From assembly GCA_964525595.1 (NCBI GenBank), contig CAZGHF010000014.1, forward strand, positions 1 to 14,780: a stretch of DNA of 14,780 bases, in the 5' to 3' direction. Of the stretch, positions 5,879 through 12,516 are shown one piece after another (the stretch's first letter is position 1; each line of letters starts with the position of its first letter). Position numbers and translations under genes: made by a program. The DNA comes from CAZGHF01 sp964525595 (GTDB lineage Bacteria > Patescibacteriota > Minisyncoccia > UBA6257 > GWB1-50-10). The notes beneath the pieces were generated by a model. That model was not told the origin of the DNA. It searched no databases and saw only the letters and a program-made list of their open reading frames with translations.

Positions 5879-8380
5879 ATGATGGTTAAAAACAAAAAAA
5901 ACACGGCAGGACGCAAAAATCTTTATCAAAAGAAACACGTCTTAATTTCAGTTTTGCTTGTTTCCGTTGTCTTTATAATTTTTGCCGTTGCCGCGGGCGG
6001 CGTTTACGTCGCGATTTTAACGAGGGACTTACCTTCACCGGAGCAATTCAACACCCGAAAGATAAGCCAATCGACAAAAATTTACGACCGGACCGGAGAG
6101 ATACTCCTCTACGAAGTTCATGGCGAGGAAAAAAGAACAGTCGTACTCTTCGAAGAAGTCCCCAAATTTTTGAAAGAAGCGACCCTGGCAACCGAGGACG
6201 CGAATTTTTATAACCAGCCTGCCTTTAACTTAAAAGGTATTTTAAGAGCGTTTATCGTCAATCTAAAAGAGGGTCGGATAAGTCAGGGCGGCTCAACAAT
6301 CACTCAGCAATTGGCCAGAAGCATTTTCCTTTCCACTGAGAAAACCTTTACGAGAAAGATAAAGGAGTTAATCCTCGCCATAGAACTGGAGTCGAAATAC
6401 TCAAAAGAAGAAATATTTGCTCTCTACCTGAACCAAATTCCCTATGGCTCAAACGCTTATGGAGTTGAAGCAGCGAGTCAGATCTACTTCAACAAATCAG
6501 TCCGTGACCTTTCCCCCATGGAATCGGTTATTATCGCAAGCCTCCCCCAAGCTCCAAGCTATTACTCCCCTTGGGGCAGTCACACCGAGGACCTTTTCAG
6601 ACGGACGGACCACGTTCTCGAAAGGATGGTTAAGTTGGGTTATATCACCGAGGATGAAAAGGAAGAAATAAAAGCAAACGAGGTCGTTTTCGCACCTCCG
6701 TCTCTCGGCACAATAAAGGCGCCTCATTTTGTACTCTCAGTAAAAGAATACCTAACTGAACGTTATGGTGAGGAACTCACAACAAGCGGTGGCTTGAGGG
6801 TTATAACAACACTTGATTGGGAAATGCAGCAAATCGCCGAGCAAGTGATTTTGGAGGGTGCGAAGCGAAACGAGGAACTCTACAATGGTAAAAATGCCGC
6901 CCTTGTTGCAGAAGACCCAAAAACGGGTCAAATTCTCGCCTTGGTGGGTTCCCGGGACTACTTCGATATTGAAAACGAAGGAAATTTTAATGTTGCTACC
7001 CAAGGACTAAGACAGCCCGGAAGCACCCTTAAACCTTTTGCTTACCTTACCGCTTTCAAAAAAGGCTATCATCCAAGAAGTGTGGTTTTCGACGTACCAA
7101 CGGAATTTGCAGCTCAGAACCCTGCTTGCCCGCCGATTGTCGACTTTACGAACGATAACAAAGAGTGCTTCCACCCCAAAAATTTTGATGATGACTTTAA
7201 GGGACCAGTATCGCTTGAGGAGGGTCTTGCTCATTCAATAAACGTTCCTTCGGTTAAAGTACTTTACCTCGCAGGATTTGACGATGTCTTATCAACCATC
7301 CACAGTTTCGGCATAAGCACTCTTAAAGAAAGGGGGCGTTATGGTCTCTCCTTAATTTTAGGCGGCGGCGAAGTGAAACTTATCGATCTGGTGGGAGCTT
7401 ACTCAACTCTCGCTGAAGAAGGTGTTAAACACAAACAAAGTCTCATTCTTAAAATCGAAGATGGAGAAAATAATCTAATAGAAGAATGGAGTGATAAAAA
7501 TGAAAGGGTTTTCGATTCCCAGTTTGTGAGAGTTGTAAATCAAATCTTATCTGACATAGAATTAAGGAGTGGTCTCTTTGAGAGCAGTCTCCACCTTACA
7601 ATCTTTCCGGAAAAGGAAGTGGTCTTAAAAACCGGTACTACCAACGACTACCGTGACGCCTGGTCAATAGGCTACACGTCTTCCTTAACAGTCGGTGTTT
7701 GGGCCGGCAACAACGACAACTCGTCAATGCAAAGAAGGGGCTCGAGTATTTTGGCGGCGGTCCCTATCTGGAGTAATTTTATGGGTAAAGTTTTGGAAAA
7801 ATACCCCTCCGAAACCTTTGTAAGACCGATGTTAGAGACACCACCTCCCAAACCGATGTTAAACGGCCTTTCAACTTACACTGCCTTCTTAGAAAACGTC
7901 TCTTTCCCCCAAATTCACTCAATTCTCTACTATGTAAACAAAAGTGATCCTTTGAGCCCAAAACCCCAAGACCCAGGAGCTGATCCCCAATTTTACAACT
8001 GGGAAAGTTCTGTCACGGAATGGGCTAAAAAGAACGTCGTTAACTTCTCTTCATTTAACCAACCCGTCCCTCCGGACATAAGTTTTGAGGATTACGCTCC
8101 CTCTTCAGGTTTGATATCTGTATTAAACTTTTCACCATCCAACGGCAATTTTGTTGGTCTTCCTTTGAGGGTTTCCGCCCGGGTAACAGCCGAGAACGGC
8201 CTGTCGAGAATCGAGTTGTACCTAAACAACCAATTAGCCAACGTAGTAAGCGTAAGCGGTAAGTTTTATGATTACCAATATTACCTTCTTGGACCGCTCG
8301 ATCCCCAAAACCTAATTGAAATAAAGGCAGCTGACGTTCTGGGAAACCAAAGCTCCTTTTCCGTGATTGTCTTCCGATAA
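5879..8380 (+). CDS. Class A penicillin-binding protein (glycosyltransferase-transpeptidase)
   Basis: Bifunctional peptidoglycan synthase polymerising lipid II and cross-linking stem peptides outside the membrane. The 833 residues comprise a basic cytoplasmic tail, one membrane anchor (about 20-46) and a GT51 domain with 'ATEDANFY' (catalytic Glu106), 'QGGSTITQQLAR' (136-147), 'RKIKELILAIELE' (159-171, second Glu163) and 'LYLNQIPYGSNAYGVEAAS'. The transpeptidase domain has Ser382-x-x-Lys385 in 'GSTLKPF', Ser453-x-Asn455 and 'KTGTT' (584-588). After about residue 640 come a proline-rich linker, a region of unclear fold, and a terminal Ig-like beta domain (about 735-833) that probably binds wall or partner proteins. 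Two ATGs (5879 and 5882) fit; the first is given. It resembles PBP1A/1C types but the subclass is not assigned. It converges with dnaN across 30 nt that hold no convincing terminator. Confidence 0.95.
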   Translation: MMVKNKKNTAGRKNLYQKKHVLISVLLVSVVFIIFAVAAGGVYVAILTRDLPSPEQFNTRKISQSTKIYDRTGEILLYEVHGEEKRTVVLFEEVPKFLKEATLATEDANFYNQPAFNLKGILRAFIVNLKEGRISQGGSTITQQLARSIFLSTEKTFTRKIKELILAIELESKYSKEEIFALYLNQIPYGSNAYGVEAASQIYFNKSVRDLSPMESVIIASLPQAPSYYSPWGSHTEDLFRRTDHVLERMVKLGYITEDEKEEIKANEVVFAPPSLGTIKAPHFVLSVKEYLTERYGEELTTSGGLRVITTLDWEMQQIAEQVILEGAKRNEELYNGKNAALVAEDPKTGQILALVGSRDYFDIENEGNFNVATQGLRQPGSTLKPFAYLTAFKKGYHPRSVVFDVPTEFAAQNPACPPIVDFTNDNKECFHPKNFDDDFKGPVSLEEGLAHSINVPSVKVLYLAGFDDVLSTIHSFGISTLKERGRYGLSLILGGGEVKLIDLVGAYSTLAEEGVKHKQSLILKIEDGENNLIEEWSDKNERVFDSQFVRVVNQILSDIELRSGLFESSLHLTIFPEKEVVLKTGTTNDYRDAWSIGYTSSLTVGVWAGNNDNSSMQRRGSSILAAVPIWSNFMGKVLEKYPSETFVRPMLETPPPKPMLNGLSTYTAFLENVSFPQIHSILYYVNKSDPLSPKPQDPGADPQFYNWESSVTEWAKKNVVNFSSFNQPVPPDISFEDYAPSSGLISVLNFSPSNGNFVGLPLRVSARVTAENGLSRIELYLNNQLANVVSVSGKFYDYQYYLLGPLDPQNLIEIKAADVLGNQSSFSVIVFR

Positions 8381-8410
8381 GCCCCGCCTTTATTGATAAG
8401 AAGCAGGTTT

Positions 8411-9523
8411 TTAGGATTTAATCGGCATCACTATATAGAGTAAAAACGGCTCGCTGGGATTCTTCACAGCAACCGGCCGATCAGGGCCATTTACACCGAG
8501 AACTACTTCTTTCCCTTTGTAAATTCTCAAACCATCTAGGAGGTAACGCCAGTTAAAATTTATTTTAAATTTGTCGCCTTTCAATTTCATCGGAAGCCGA
8601 TAACGGTTCTCTCCTAAAGAGGTATCACTTGAGTAAATTTCCAAGAATTTTTTGTTGTCACCAACAGCTAAAGAAATATCGTTAGCTCGACCAGCAAAAA
8701 CCTTAGCTAGTTTTATGGCATTTATCATTTCTTCCCTATCAAGAGTTATTTCATTTTTGGATTCACGTGGAACTATCGCTTGGTAGTCCGGGAAATTACC
8801 ATCAATAAGGCGGGATATGACATAACTGTCCCCGACCTCAAAAAGGATTTGGTTTTGATCAACAAAAATTTCAACGTTTCCTTCTTTTTCTGCGCTTAAA
8901 ATTTTTAGAAATTCTATTGCCGTCTTTAGGGGAATTATCACCTTAATTTCTTCGGGGTTCGGTTGGGAGTGCTCAACCTCAAGACTTGCCTCAGCTAAAC
9001 GAAAGCTGTCGGTTGCAACTAGTGTTATTCTTTCATTCCCTAAACTAAGGAGCACACCGCTTATCTCGGGTCTGATATCTGAAAATTGAGCAGCGACGAC
9101 CGTATTGGAAAAAGCCTCTCTAAGGGATGCTGCGCTGGTTTTTATTGGTTTCTTTTTGTTTTGAATTTCGGGAATAATTGGGAAATCTTTAGGGTCTTGA
9201 GCAAAAAGAGACGCTTCGTAGTTATCGGTAACAATTGTCAGGTTTTTGTCCCGTTTCTCAAGAGTTATCCTCTCGGAGTTTAGATTTTTAACAATATTAC
9301 TAAAAACTAAAAAGGGGGTTGCAACCGAACCGGCCTCTATAACTTTCCCGGGAATGGTTCTTTTTGTTGCAAGCTCGAGGTTGGTGGAAATAACAACTAT
9401 TTTGTTGTTTTGAGCTTTTAAAAGAACGTCTTTTAATACCGGTAGGTTTGTATCACTACCAACTGAACCTTCCACAGTATTTAGGGCTTCTACTAAATTA
9501 GTTTTTAATATTATTAATTTCAT
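8411..9523 (-). CDS. dnaN: DNA polymerase III beta subunit (sliding clamp)
   Basis: DnaN forms the ring-shaped dimer that tethers DNA polymerases and repair proteins to DNA. The 370 residues match the usual three-domain clamp of about 366-380. Characteristic stretches include the N-terminal 'LPVLKDVLL' (27-35), the domain II 'ATDSFRLAEASL' motif, 'IDGNFPDYQAIVP' in the domain II/III region and the C-terminal 'YIVMPIKS', equivalent to the MPM(R/K) end that lines the partner-binding cleft. It follows dnaA on the same strand after a 166-nt gap. The ATG at 9523 is not preceded by a Shine-Dalgarno. TATAAA on the minus strand (9537-9532) ends 8 nt before the ATG, suggesting a leaderless transcript, although no good -35 is visible. 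Confidence 0.97.
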   Translation of the reverse strand: MKLIILKTNLVEALNTVEGSVGSDTNLPVLKDVLLKAQNNKIVVISTNLELATKRTIPGKVIEAGSVATPFLVFSNIVKNLNSERITLEKRDKNLTIVTDNYEASLFAQDPKDFPIIPEIQNKKKPIKTSAASLREAFSNTVVAAQFSDIRPEISGVLLSLGNERITLVATDSFRLAEASLEVEHSQPNPEEIKVIIPLKTAIEFLKILSAEKEGNVEIFVDQNQILFEVGDSYVISRLIDGNFPDYQAIVPRESKNEITLDREEMINAIKLAKVFAGRANDISLAVGDNKKFLEIYSSDTSLGENRYRLPMKLKGDKFKINFNWRYLLDGLRIYKGKEVVLGVNGPDRPVAVKNPSEPFLLYIVMPIKS

Positions 9524-9689
9524 AGTAGTAGTTTATAGTAGTCTTTGTTGATAAGTGGGGAAGTTTAAAAACTTTAGTTCTTAACTATGGTTTTCGGAGG
9601 TTTAAAATAGGATAAGTTGTTAATTTAAAATTGTTTGCCTGTGGGTTGTTTAGAGGTTGTGAGTTCAGAAACCAGCAACCCTCAAAAAC
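9524..9689. other. dnaA-dnaN gap with DnaA-box-like sites, palindromes and a TAG-trio run
   Basis: This AT-rich gap contains TTATCAACA on the minus strand (9554-9546), one base from the DnaA box TTATCCACA, and a weaker TTATCCTAT (9615-9607, minus). Next to the better site the + strand reads TAGTAGTAG (9523-9531) and TAGTAG (9536-9541), resembling the DnaA-trio (A/T-A-G/A repeats) that loads DnaA onto single strands in Bacillus-type origins. Two adjacent palindromes occur at 9561-9574 (AAGTTT/AAACTT) and 9575-9587 (TAGTT/AACTA). The gap may be part of a bipartite origin or simply the dnaN promoter region; the trio run overlaps the dnaN -10 candidate and start codon. Confidence 0.4.
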
Positions 9690-11060
9690 TTATCCTCCGT
9701 TTTTAAACATTATCTCTTTAATAAGGATTACTTTTTGATTAAGGTTGGGGTTTTGGTTAATGTCTTTGGATATTTTCTCGCAAGCGTGAATCGCTGTTGT
9801 ATGATCTCTATTTCCCAACTTTTCCCCAATATGAGGGTAGGAGAGTTTTAAGATATCCCGCAGGAGGTACATGCAAATTTGTCTTGGTTCAACAATCCCG
9901 CTCTTTCTGCTTCGACCGGTGAGATCACTAGGTGAAACCTCGAAGAAATCAGCTACTATTTTGATAACAGAACCAGCAGTAATGTTTTTTGAAGAAACTT
10001 GAGTTGTTTCGCTTATTATCTCATCGAGTTTTTTGGAATCGATTTTTTCGTCCTTAAACTGTTCATAAAAAACAACTTTATTTAAGACTCCTTCAAGTTC
10101 TCTGATATTTTTTTGAACTTTGGCGGCGATTGTCTCAAGGGTTTTGTCGGGGAGTGACCAGCCTTGCTCTTGAGTTTTCGCTTTCAGAATCGCGAGCCTC
10201 ATTTCATAATCCGGGTAGCTTATATCGGCAATCATCCCCCCCTTAAAACGGGACCTTAGTCTTTCCTCGAGGGTGGGGATAGCGGCTGGCGGTCGGTCAG
10301 AGGAGATGATAATTTGTTTGTTGTTTTCGTGGAGAACGTTGAATGTGTAGAAAAACTCCAGTTCCGTCGCAGACTTCCCACCGATAAACTGAATGTCGTC
10401 AATTATAAGAACGTCGATGTCGCGGTATTTTCTTTTCATGTCTTCCATTCTTTTATTTCTAATTGACCAAACCACGTCGTTTATGAATTTCTCCGATGTT
10501 ACATAAAGAACGCTGATTCTTTTTTCGTAAATTTTTAAAATCTCGTTTCCGGCTGCTTGGATAAGGTGGGTTTTACCTAAACCCACACCACCGTAAATAA
10601 AAAGGGGGTTGTATTTCTTTCCAACATCTTTAATCACTGCTTGTACAGCGGCTGAGACTAGTTCGTTTGAGGAACCGATAATAAAGGAATCCAATGTGTA
10701 ACGCGGGTTCAAATTGGTTCTTGGATCGATTTTCAGTTCCATCAAACTTTGCTGGGGGTTGGTGATTGACTTCCCGACTTTCATCTTTTTTTGAATTAAC
10801 TGTTCTTCGCTTCGCACAACGACGTAGTCAATGTTTTTAATTGAGCCGTCAATGTTTCGGAGAGACCCAAGAATTATTTTGTGATATCGATTTTTAACCC
10901 ACTCCTTGGCAAAGTTATTAGGAAGTCCCACCAAGGCGGTACCGTCCTTTTCGTTTTTATTAATAAGCTGACTCTGTTTTAACCAGGTTAGGAAATTGGG
11001 CCTTGAGATTTGAAGCTCAATTTCACCAAGAACGGTTTTCCAAATTTCTTTTGAGTCCAT
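9690..11060 (-). CDS. dnaA: Chromosomal replication initiator DnaA
   Basis: DnaA binds 9-bp boxes at oriC, forms an ATP-dependent filament and opens the duplex; it also regulates transcription. The 456 residues show all parts: domain I (1 to about 85, starting 'IWKTVLGEIE'), a short linker, and the AAA+ domain with Walker A GGVGLGKT (157-164), Walker B VLIIDD (217-222), sensor region 'IIISSDRPP' (250-258) and 'LEERLRSRFKGG' (264-275) carrying the arginine-finger/box VII region. Domain IV has 'EPRQICMYLLRD' and the DNA-binding signature 'GEKLGNRDHTTAIHACEKI' (412-430). The ATG at 11060 is accepted because domain I begins there as in other DnaA proteins. dnaN follows. A minus-strand promoter at 11181-11154 would give a leader of about 86 nt that includes five heptad repeats. 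Confidence 0.98.
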   Translation of the reverse strand: MDSKEIWKTVLGEIELQISRPNFLTWLKQSQLINKNEKDGTALVGLPNNFAKEWVKNRYHKIILGSLRNIDGSIKNIDYVVVRSEEQLIQKKMKVGKSITNPQQSLMELKIDPRTNLNPRYTLDSFIIGSSNELVSAAVQAVIKDVGKKYNPLFIYGGVGLGKTHLIQAAGNEILKIYEKRISVLYVTSEKFINDVVWSIRNKRMEDMKRKYRDIDVLIIDDIQFIGGKSATELEFFYTFNVLHENNKQIIISSDRPPAAIPTLEERLRSRFKGGMIADISYPDYEMRLAILKAKTQEQGWSLPDKTLETIAAKVQKNIRELEGVLNKVVFYEQFKDEKIDSKKLDEIISETTQVSSKNITAGSVIKIVADFFEVSPSDLTGRSRKSGIVEPRQICMYLLRDILKLSYPHIGEKLGNRDHTTAIHACEKISKDINQNPNLNQKVILIKEIMFKNGG

Positions 11061-11066
11061 AAAGTT

Positions 11067-11101
11067 AGTAATCAGTAATCAGCAGTCGGCAATCAGCAAG
11101 G
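11067..11101. repeat. Five degenerate 7-bp tandem repeats directly upstream of dnaA
   Basis: The + strand divides exactly into AGTAATC, AGTAATC, AGCAGTC, GGCAATC and AGCAAGG, giving a degenerate consensus near AGYAATC. The array starts 6 nt from the dnaA start codon and would lie in the dnaA 5' leader. It could be an iteron-like protein-binding array, an RNA element controlling dnaA translation, or the residue of slippage. Looser relatives (TAATCAC, TTTACCA, ATTACCG) continue to about 11137. Confidence 0.6.
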
Positions 11102-11153
11102 CATTAACACCCCCTAATCACCATTTACCAATTACCGTTTTCCGCTAGTTATA

Positions 11154-11181
11154 ATAATAGATAAAAAAGGACTATCTGCAA
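11154..11181 (-). promoter_or_regulatory. Predicted dnaA promoter
   Basis: On the minus strand TTGCAG (11181-11176) and TATTAT (11159-11154) are spaced by 16 bp, a good sigma70-type match. Transcription would start near 11147 and run through the heptad repeats into dnaA. The DnaA-box-like cluster at 11202-11232 lies about 20 bp upstream of the -35, so DnaA binding could autoregulate the gene, as is known in several bacteria. Confidence 0.5.
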
Positions 11182-11201
11182 CATTGAAGAAAAAGCACCA
11201 A

Positions 11202-11232
11202 TGTGTTTTAATTGTGGATATGATGTGGAGGA
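11202..11232 (-). promoter_or_regulatory. Three DnaA-box-like sites phased at 11 bp
   Basis: TGTG cores begin at 11202, 11213 and 11224 on the + strand, exactly 11 bp apart. The central 9-mer TGTGGATAT (11213-11221) is the complement of ATATCCACA, one mismatch from the DnaA box TTATCCACA. The flanking 9-mers TGTGTTTTA and TGTGGAGGA are weaker. The regular one-turn spacing on one DNA face fits cooperative DnaA filament assembly. Inference from pattern. Confidence 0.45.
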
Positions 11233-11301
11233 GTTTCTCTAAGTTTTCGAGTCGGGGATGAAGAAAATTTAAATAGAAAATCTCCATCCTGACCATAATC
11301 G

Positions 11302-11316
11302 GGACACCTAATGTCC
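11302..11316. promoter_or_regulatory. Small inverted repeat upstream of the rpmH promoter
   Basis: GGACA (11302-11306) and TGTCC (11312-11316) form a perfect 5-bp dyad with a 5-nt centre, overlapped by a direct repeat CCTAAT (11307-11312 and 11315-11320). It lies about 18 bp upstream of the rpmH -35 and might be an operator. A dyad this short is easily produced by chance. Confidence 0.25.
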
Positions 11317-11334
11317 TAATTTAGACTAGAACCA

Positions 11335-11364
11335 TTGCATTTCATATCAAACTTTGCCTATAAT
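11335..11364 (+). promoter_or_regulatory. Predicted rpmH operon promoter
   Basis: TTGCAT (11335-11340), an 18-bp spacer and a perfect TATAAT (11359-11364) form a strong promoter for rpmH-rnpA-yidC-jag. The -10 ends 9 nt before the rpmH ATG, so the mRNA would have a leader of only about 2-3 nt, making rpmH essentially leaderless. Confidence 0.65.
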
Positions 11365-11373
11365 CTTTAAGTT

Positions 11374-11511
11374 ATGCCTAAACGAACTTATCAACCCAAA
11401 AAAAAGAAGAGAAAAAGAACTCATGGTTTTCTAAAGCGACGGAGAACTGCCGGCGGCCGGGCTATTTTGGTGCGCCGCAGGAGAAAAAAGAGAAAAAAGC
11501 TTACTCCGTAA
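11374..11511 (+). CDS. rpmH: Ribosomal protein bL34
   Basis: bL34 is a small, highly basic protein of the large ribosomal subunit. The 45-residue product starts 'MPKRTYQPKK', contains the family core 'HGFLKRRRTAGGRAILVRRR' and ends in Lys/Arg-rich sequence followed by LTP and TAA. Size and motif are typical, with a somewhat richer lysine run at both ends than the E. coli protein. It is the first gene of the rpmH-rnpA-yidC-jag operon, divergent from dnaA. Two A-AAA-AAG heptamers near the 3' end look like slippery sites but reflect AAA/AAG lysine codons. No Shine-Dalgarno precedes it, and the strong promoter lies immediately upstream. Confidence 0.97.
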   Translation: MPKRTYQPKKKKRKRTHGFLKRRRTAGGRAILVRRRRKKRKKLTP

Positions 11512-11527
11512 GACAAGCTTCTCGTCT

Positions 11528-11773
11528 ATGGCCTTTTTTATCGTTAAGAGAGATCCTAAGAACCCGGGGACACTTAAGCTGATTTTAGGTAGGAATGTGG
11601 CAAAGAAAGCTACCGAAAGAAACCTTCTAAAAAGGAGAGTCAGGGTCGTTGTGCAGCCGTTTATTGGTAAATCCGAAGCTGGATTTGTTATTATTGTAAA
11701 GCCCGGCGCAGTTCGCCTTACCTATGGAGAATTGGAGAAAGAGCTCGTTCAGACGATAAAGACAAAAAAATGA
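11528..11773 (+). CDS. rnpA: RNase P protein component, N-terminally short
   Basis: RnpA binds the RNase P RNA and helps it process the 5' ends of tRNA precursors. The visible protein has 81 residues against a usual 105-120. It keeps 'GRNVAKKATERNLLKRRVR' (21-39), the core RNA-binding helix motif, and the final 'GFVIIVKPGAVRLTYGELEKEL' segment. The first helix and pre-tRNA-leader-binding 'DF..V...G' part of the family are absent. In the same frame, codons upstream of the ATG (about 11492-11527) read 'KSLLRKTSFSS', which partly resembles the family sequence, but no ATG, GTG or TTG occurs before the in-frame stop TAA near 11432. A non-AUG start overlapping rpmH is therefore conceivable. The stop overlaps the yidC ATG (ATGA, 11770-11773). 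Confidence 0.88.
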   Translation: MAFFIVKRDPKNPGTLKLILGRNVAKKATERNLLKRRVRVVVQPFIGKSEAGFVIIVKPGAVRLTYGELEKELVQTIKTKK

Positions 11774-12516
11774 TTCAGGTTTTCAATAGTTATATTTACG
11801 AACCGTTGCTCTCGGTTCTCATTTTTATTTATCAAAACATCACTTTGGGAGATTTGGGTTTGGCGATTATAGTCCTTACCCTTTTGGTAAGAATTGTTCT
11901 CTTCCCGGTTTTCTGGAAAAGCGCGAAGGACCAAGCTCTTATGGCGCGTCTCCAACCCCACATTAAAAAAATTCAACTTGACCACAAAGATAACCGAGAA
12001 GAGCAAGCCAAGAAACTCATGGCTCTTTACCGCGAACACCGTCTGAATCCGCTCTCTGGGTTTCTCCTCCTTCTTGTTCAGCTGCCGATACTTATTGCTA
12101 TCTACCGCATTTTCCTTAATGAGATTACAACTGATGTATTTAGCAATCTCTCTTTCTTGGGGATTTTGGATTTAAGCGAGAGGAGCCTTGTTTTGGCGGT
12201 AACCGCGGCGGTCTTCCAATATTTTCAAAGTAAAATTAGTTTACCCAAAAGAGGCAAGAACGAGAGTGGTGGGCCGCTTGCCGGGCTCGCCGGAATGGGC
12301 CGGACAATGGTTGTTATTGGACCGGTTATCACATTCGTTATTCTTGTAAACTTCCCAGCCGCCCTCGGTCTTTATTGGACAACCTCAGTGTTGTTTTCTC
12401 TCGGTCAGCAGGTTATTATAAACAAAAGGCTGCCAAAGATTGAACATGACGGAGAACACAGTAGAAAAAACAAAAAATATGCTGGCGCTGATGGGTTTCA
12501 GGAGAACTCGGGTTGA
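11770..12516 (+). CDS. yidC: YidC/Oxa1-family membrane protein insertase (short type)
   Basis: YidC inserts and folds inner-membrane proteins, alone or with SecYEG. The 248-residue product lacks the large periplasmic domain of Proteobacteria and resembles Gram-positive/CPR insertases. Segments: an N-terminal hydrophobic helix (about 10-24), a helix 'LAIIVLTLLVRIVLFP' (31-46) with Arg41 at the position of the conserved groove arginine, a basic cytoplasmic coiled hairpin (50-93), then hydrophobic regions at about 95-117, 130-153 and 178-216. No lipobox is visible, since the protein begins MIQVFNSY. The C-terminus is a charged tail with 'KNKK'. The start overlaps the rnpA stop, and its last 71 nt overlap jag in another frame, an unusually long overlap. 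Confidence 0.95.
   Translation: MIQVFNSYIYEPLLSVLIFIYQNITLGDLGLAIIVLTLLVRIVLFPVFWKSAKDQALMARLQPHIKKIQLDHKDNREEQAKKLMALYREHRLNPLSGFLLLLVQLPILIAIYRIFLNEITTDVFSNLSFLGILDLSERSLVLAVTAAVFQYFQSKISLPKRGKNESGGPLAGLAGMGRTMVVIGPVITFVILVNFPAALGLYWTTSVLFSLGQQVIINKRLPKIEHDGEHSRKNKKYAGADGFQENSG

Larger units (their letters stand above)
11061..11373. other. Divergent dnaA/rpmH intergenic region, candidate oriC
   Basis: This 313-bp gene-free stretch sits where oriC is found in many bacteria, between dnaA and rpmH-rnpA-yidC-jag. From left to right it holds five heptad repeats (11067-11101), a dnaA promoter (11154-11181, minus), three DnaA-box-like sites at 11-bp spacing (11202-11232), an A/T-rich tract around 11262-11282 that could unwind, a hairpin (11302-11316) and the rpmH promoter (11335-11364). 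No coding frame was found. Only one of the boxes is near consensus, so the assignment is inferred mainly from position. Confidence 0.5.

Noticed and set aside
8381..8410. Bidirectional terminator between the convergent PBP gene and dnaN
   Set aside because: Only a 3-4 bp stem with a bulge can be formed, and the T-run is not adjacent to it.
11484..11502. Two A-AAA-AAG slippery heptamers at the end of rpmH, in the frame required for -1 frameshifting
   Set aside because: A -1 shift leads to a short unrelated tail, not to rnpA (which is in the +1 frame). The heptamers are explained by Lys-rich bL34 codons.
12440..12446. TTG at 12440 as the jag start
   Set aside because: It adds only two residues and a normal ATG follows immediately at 12446.
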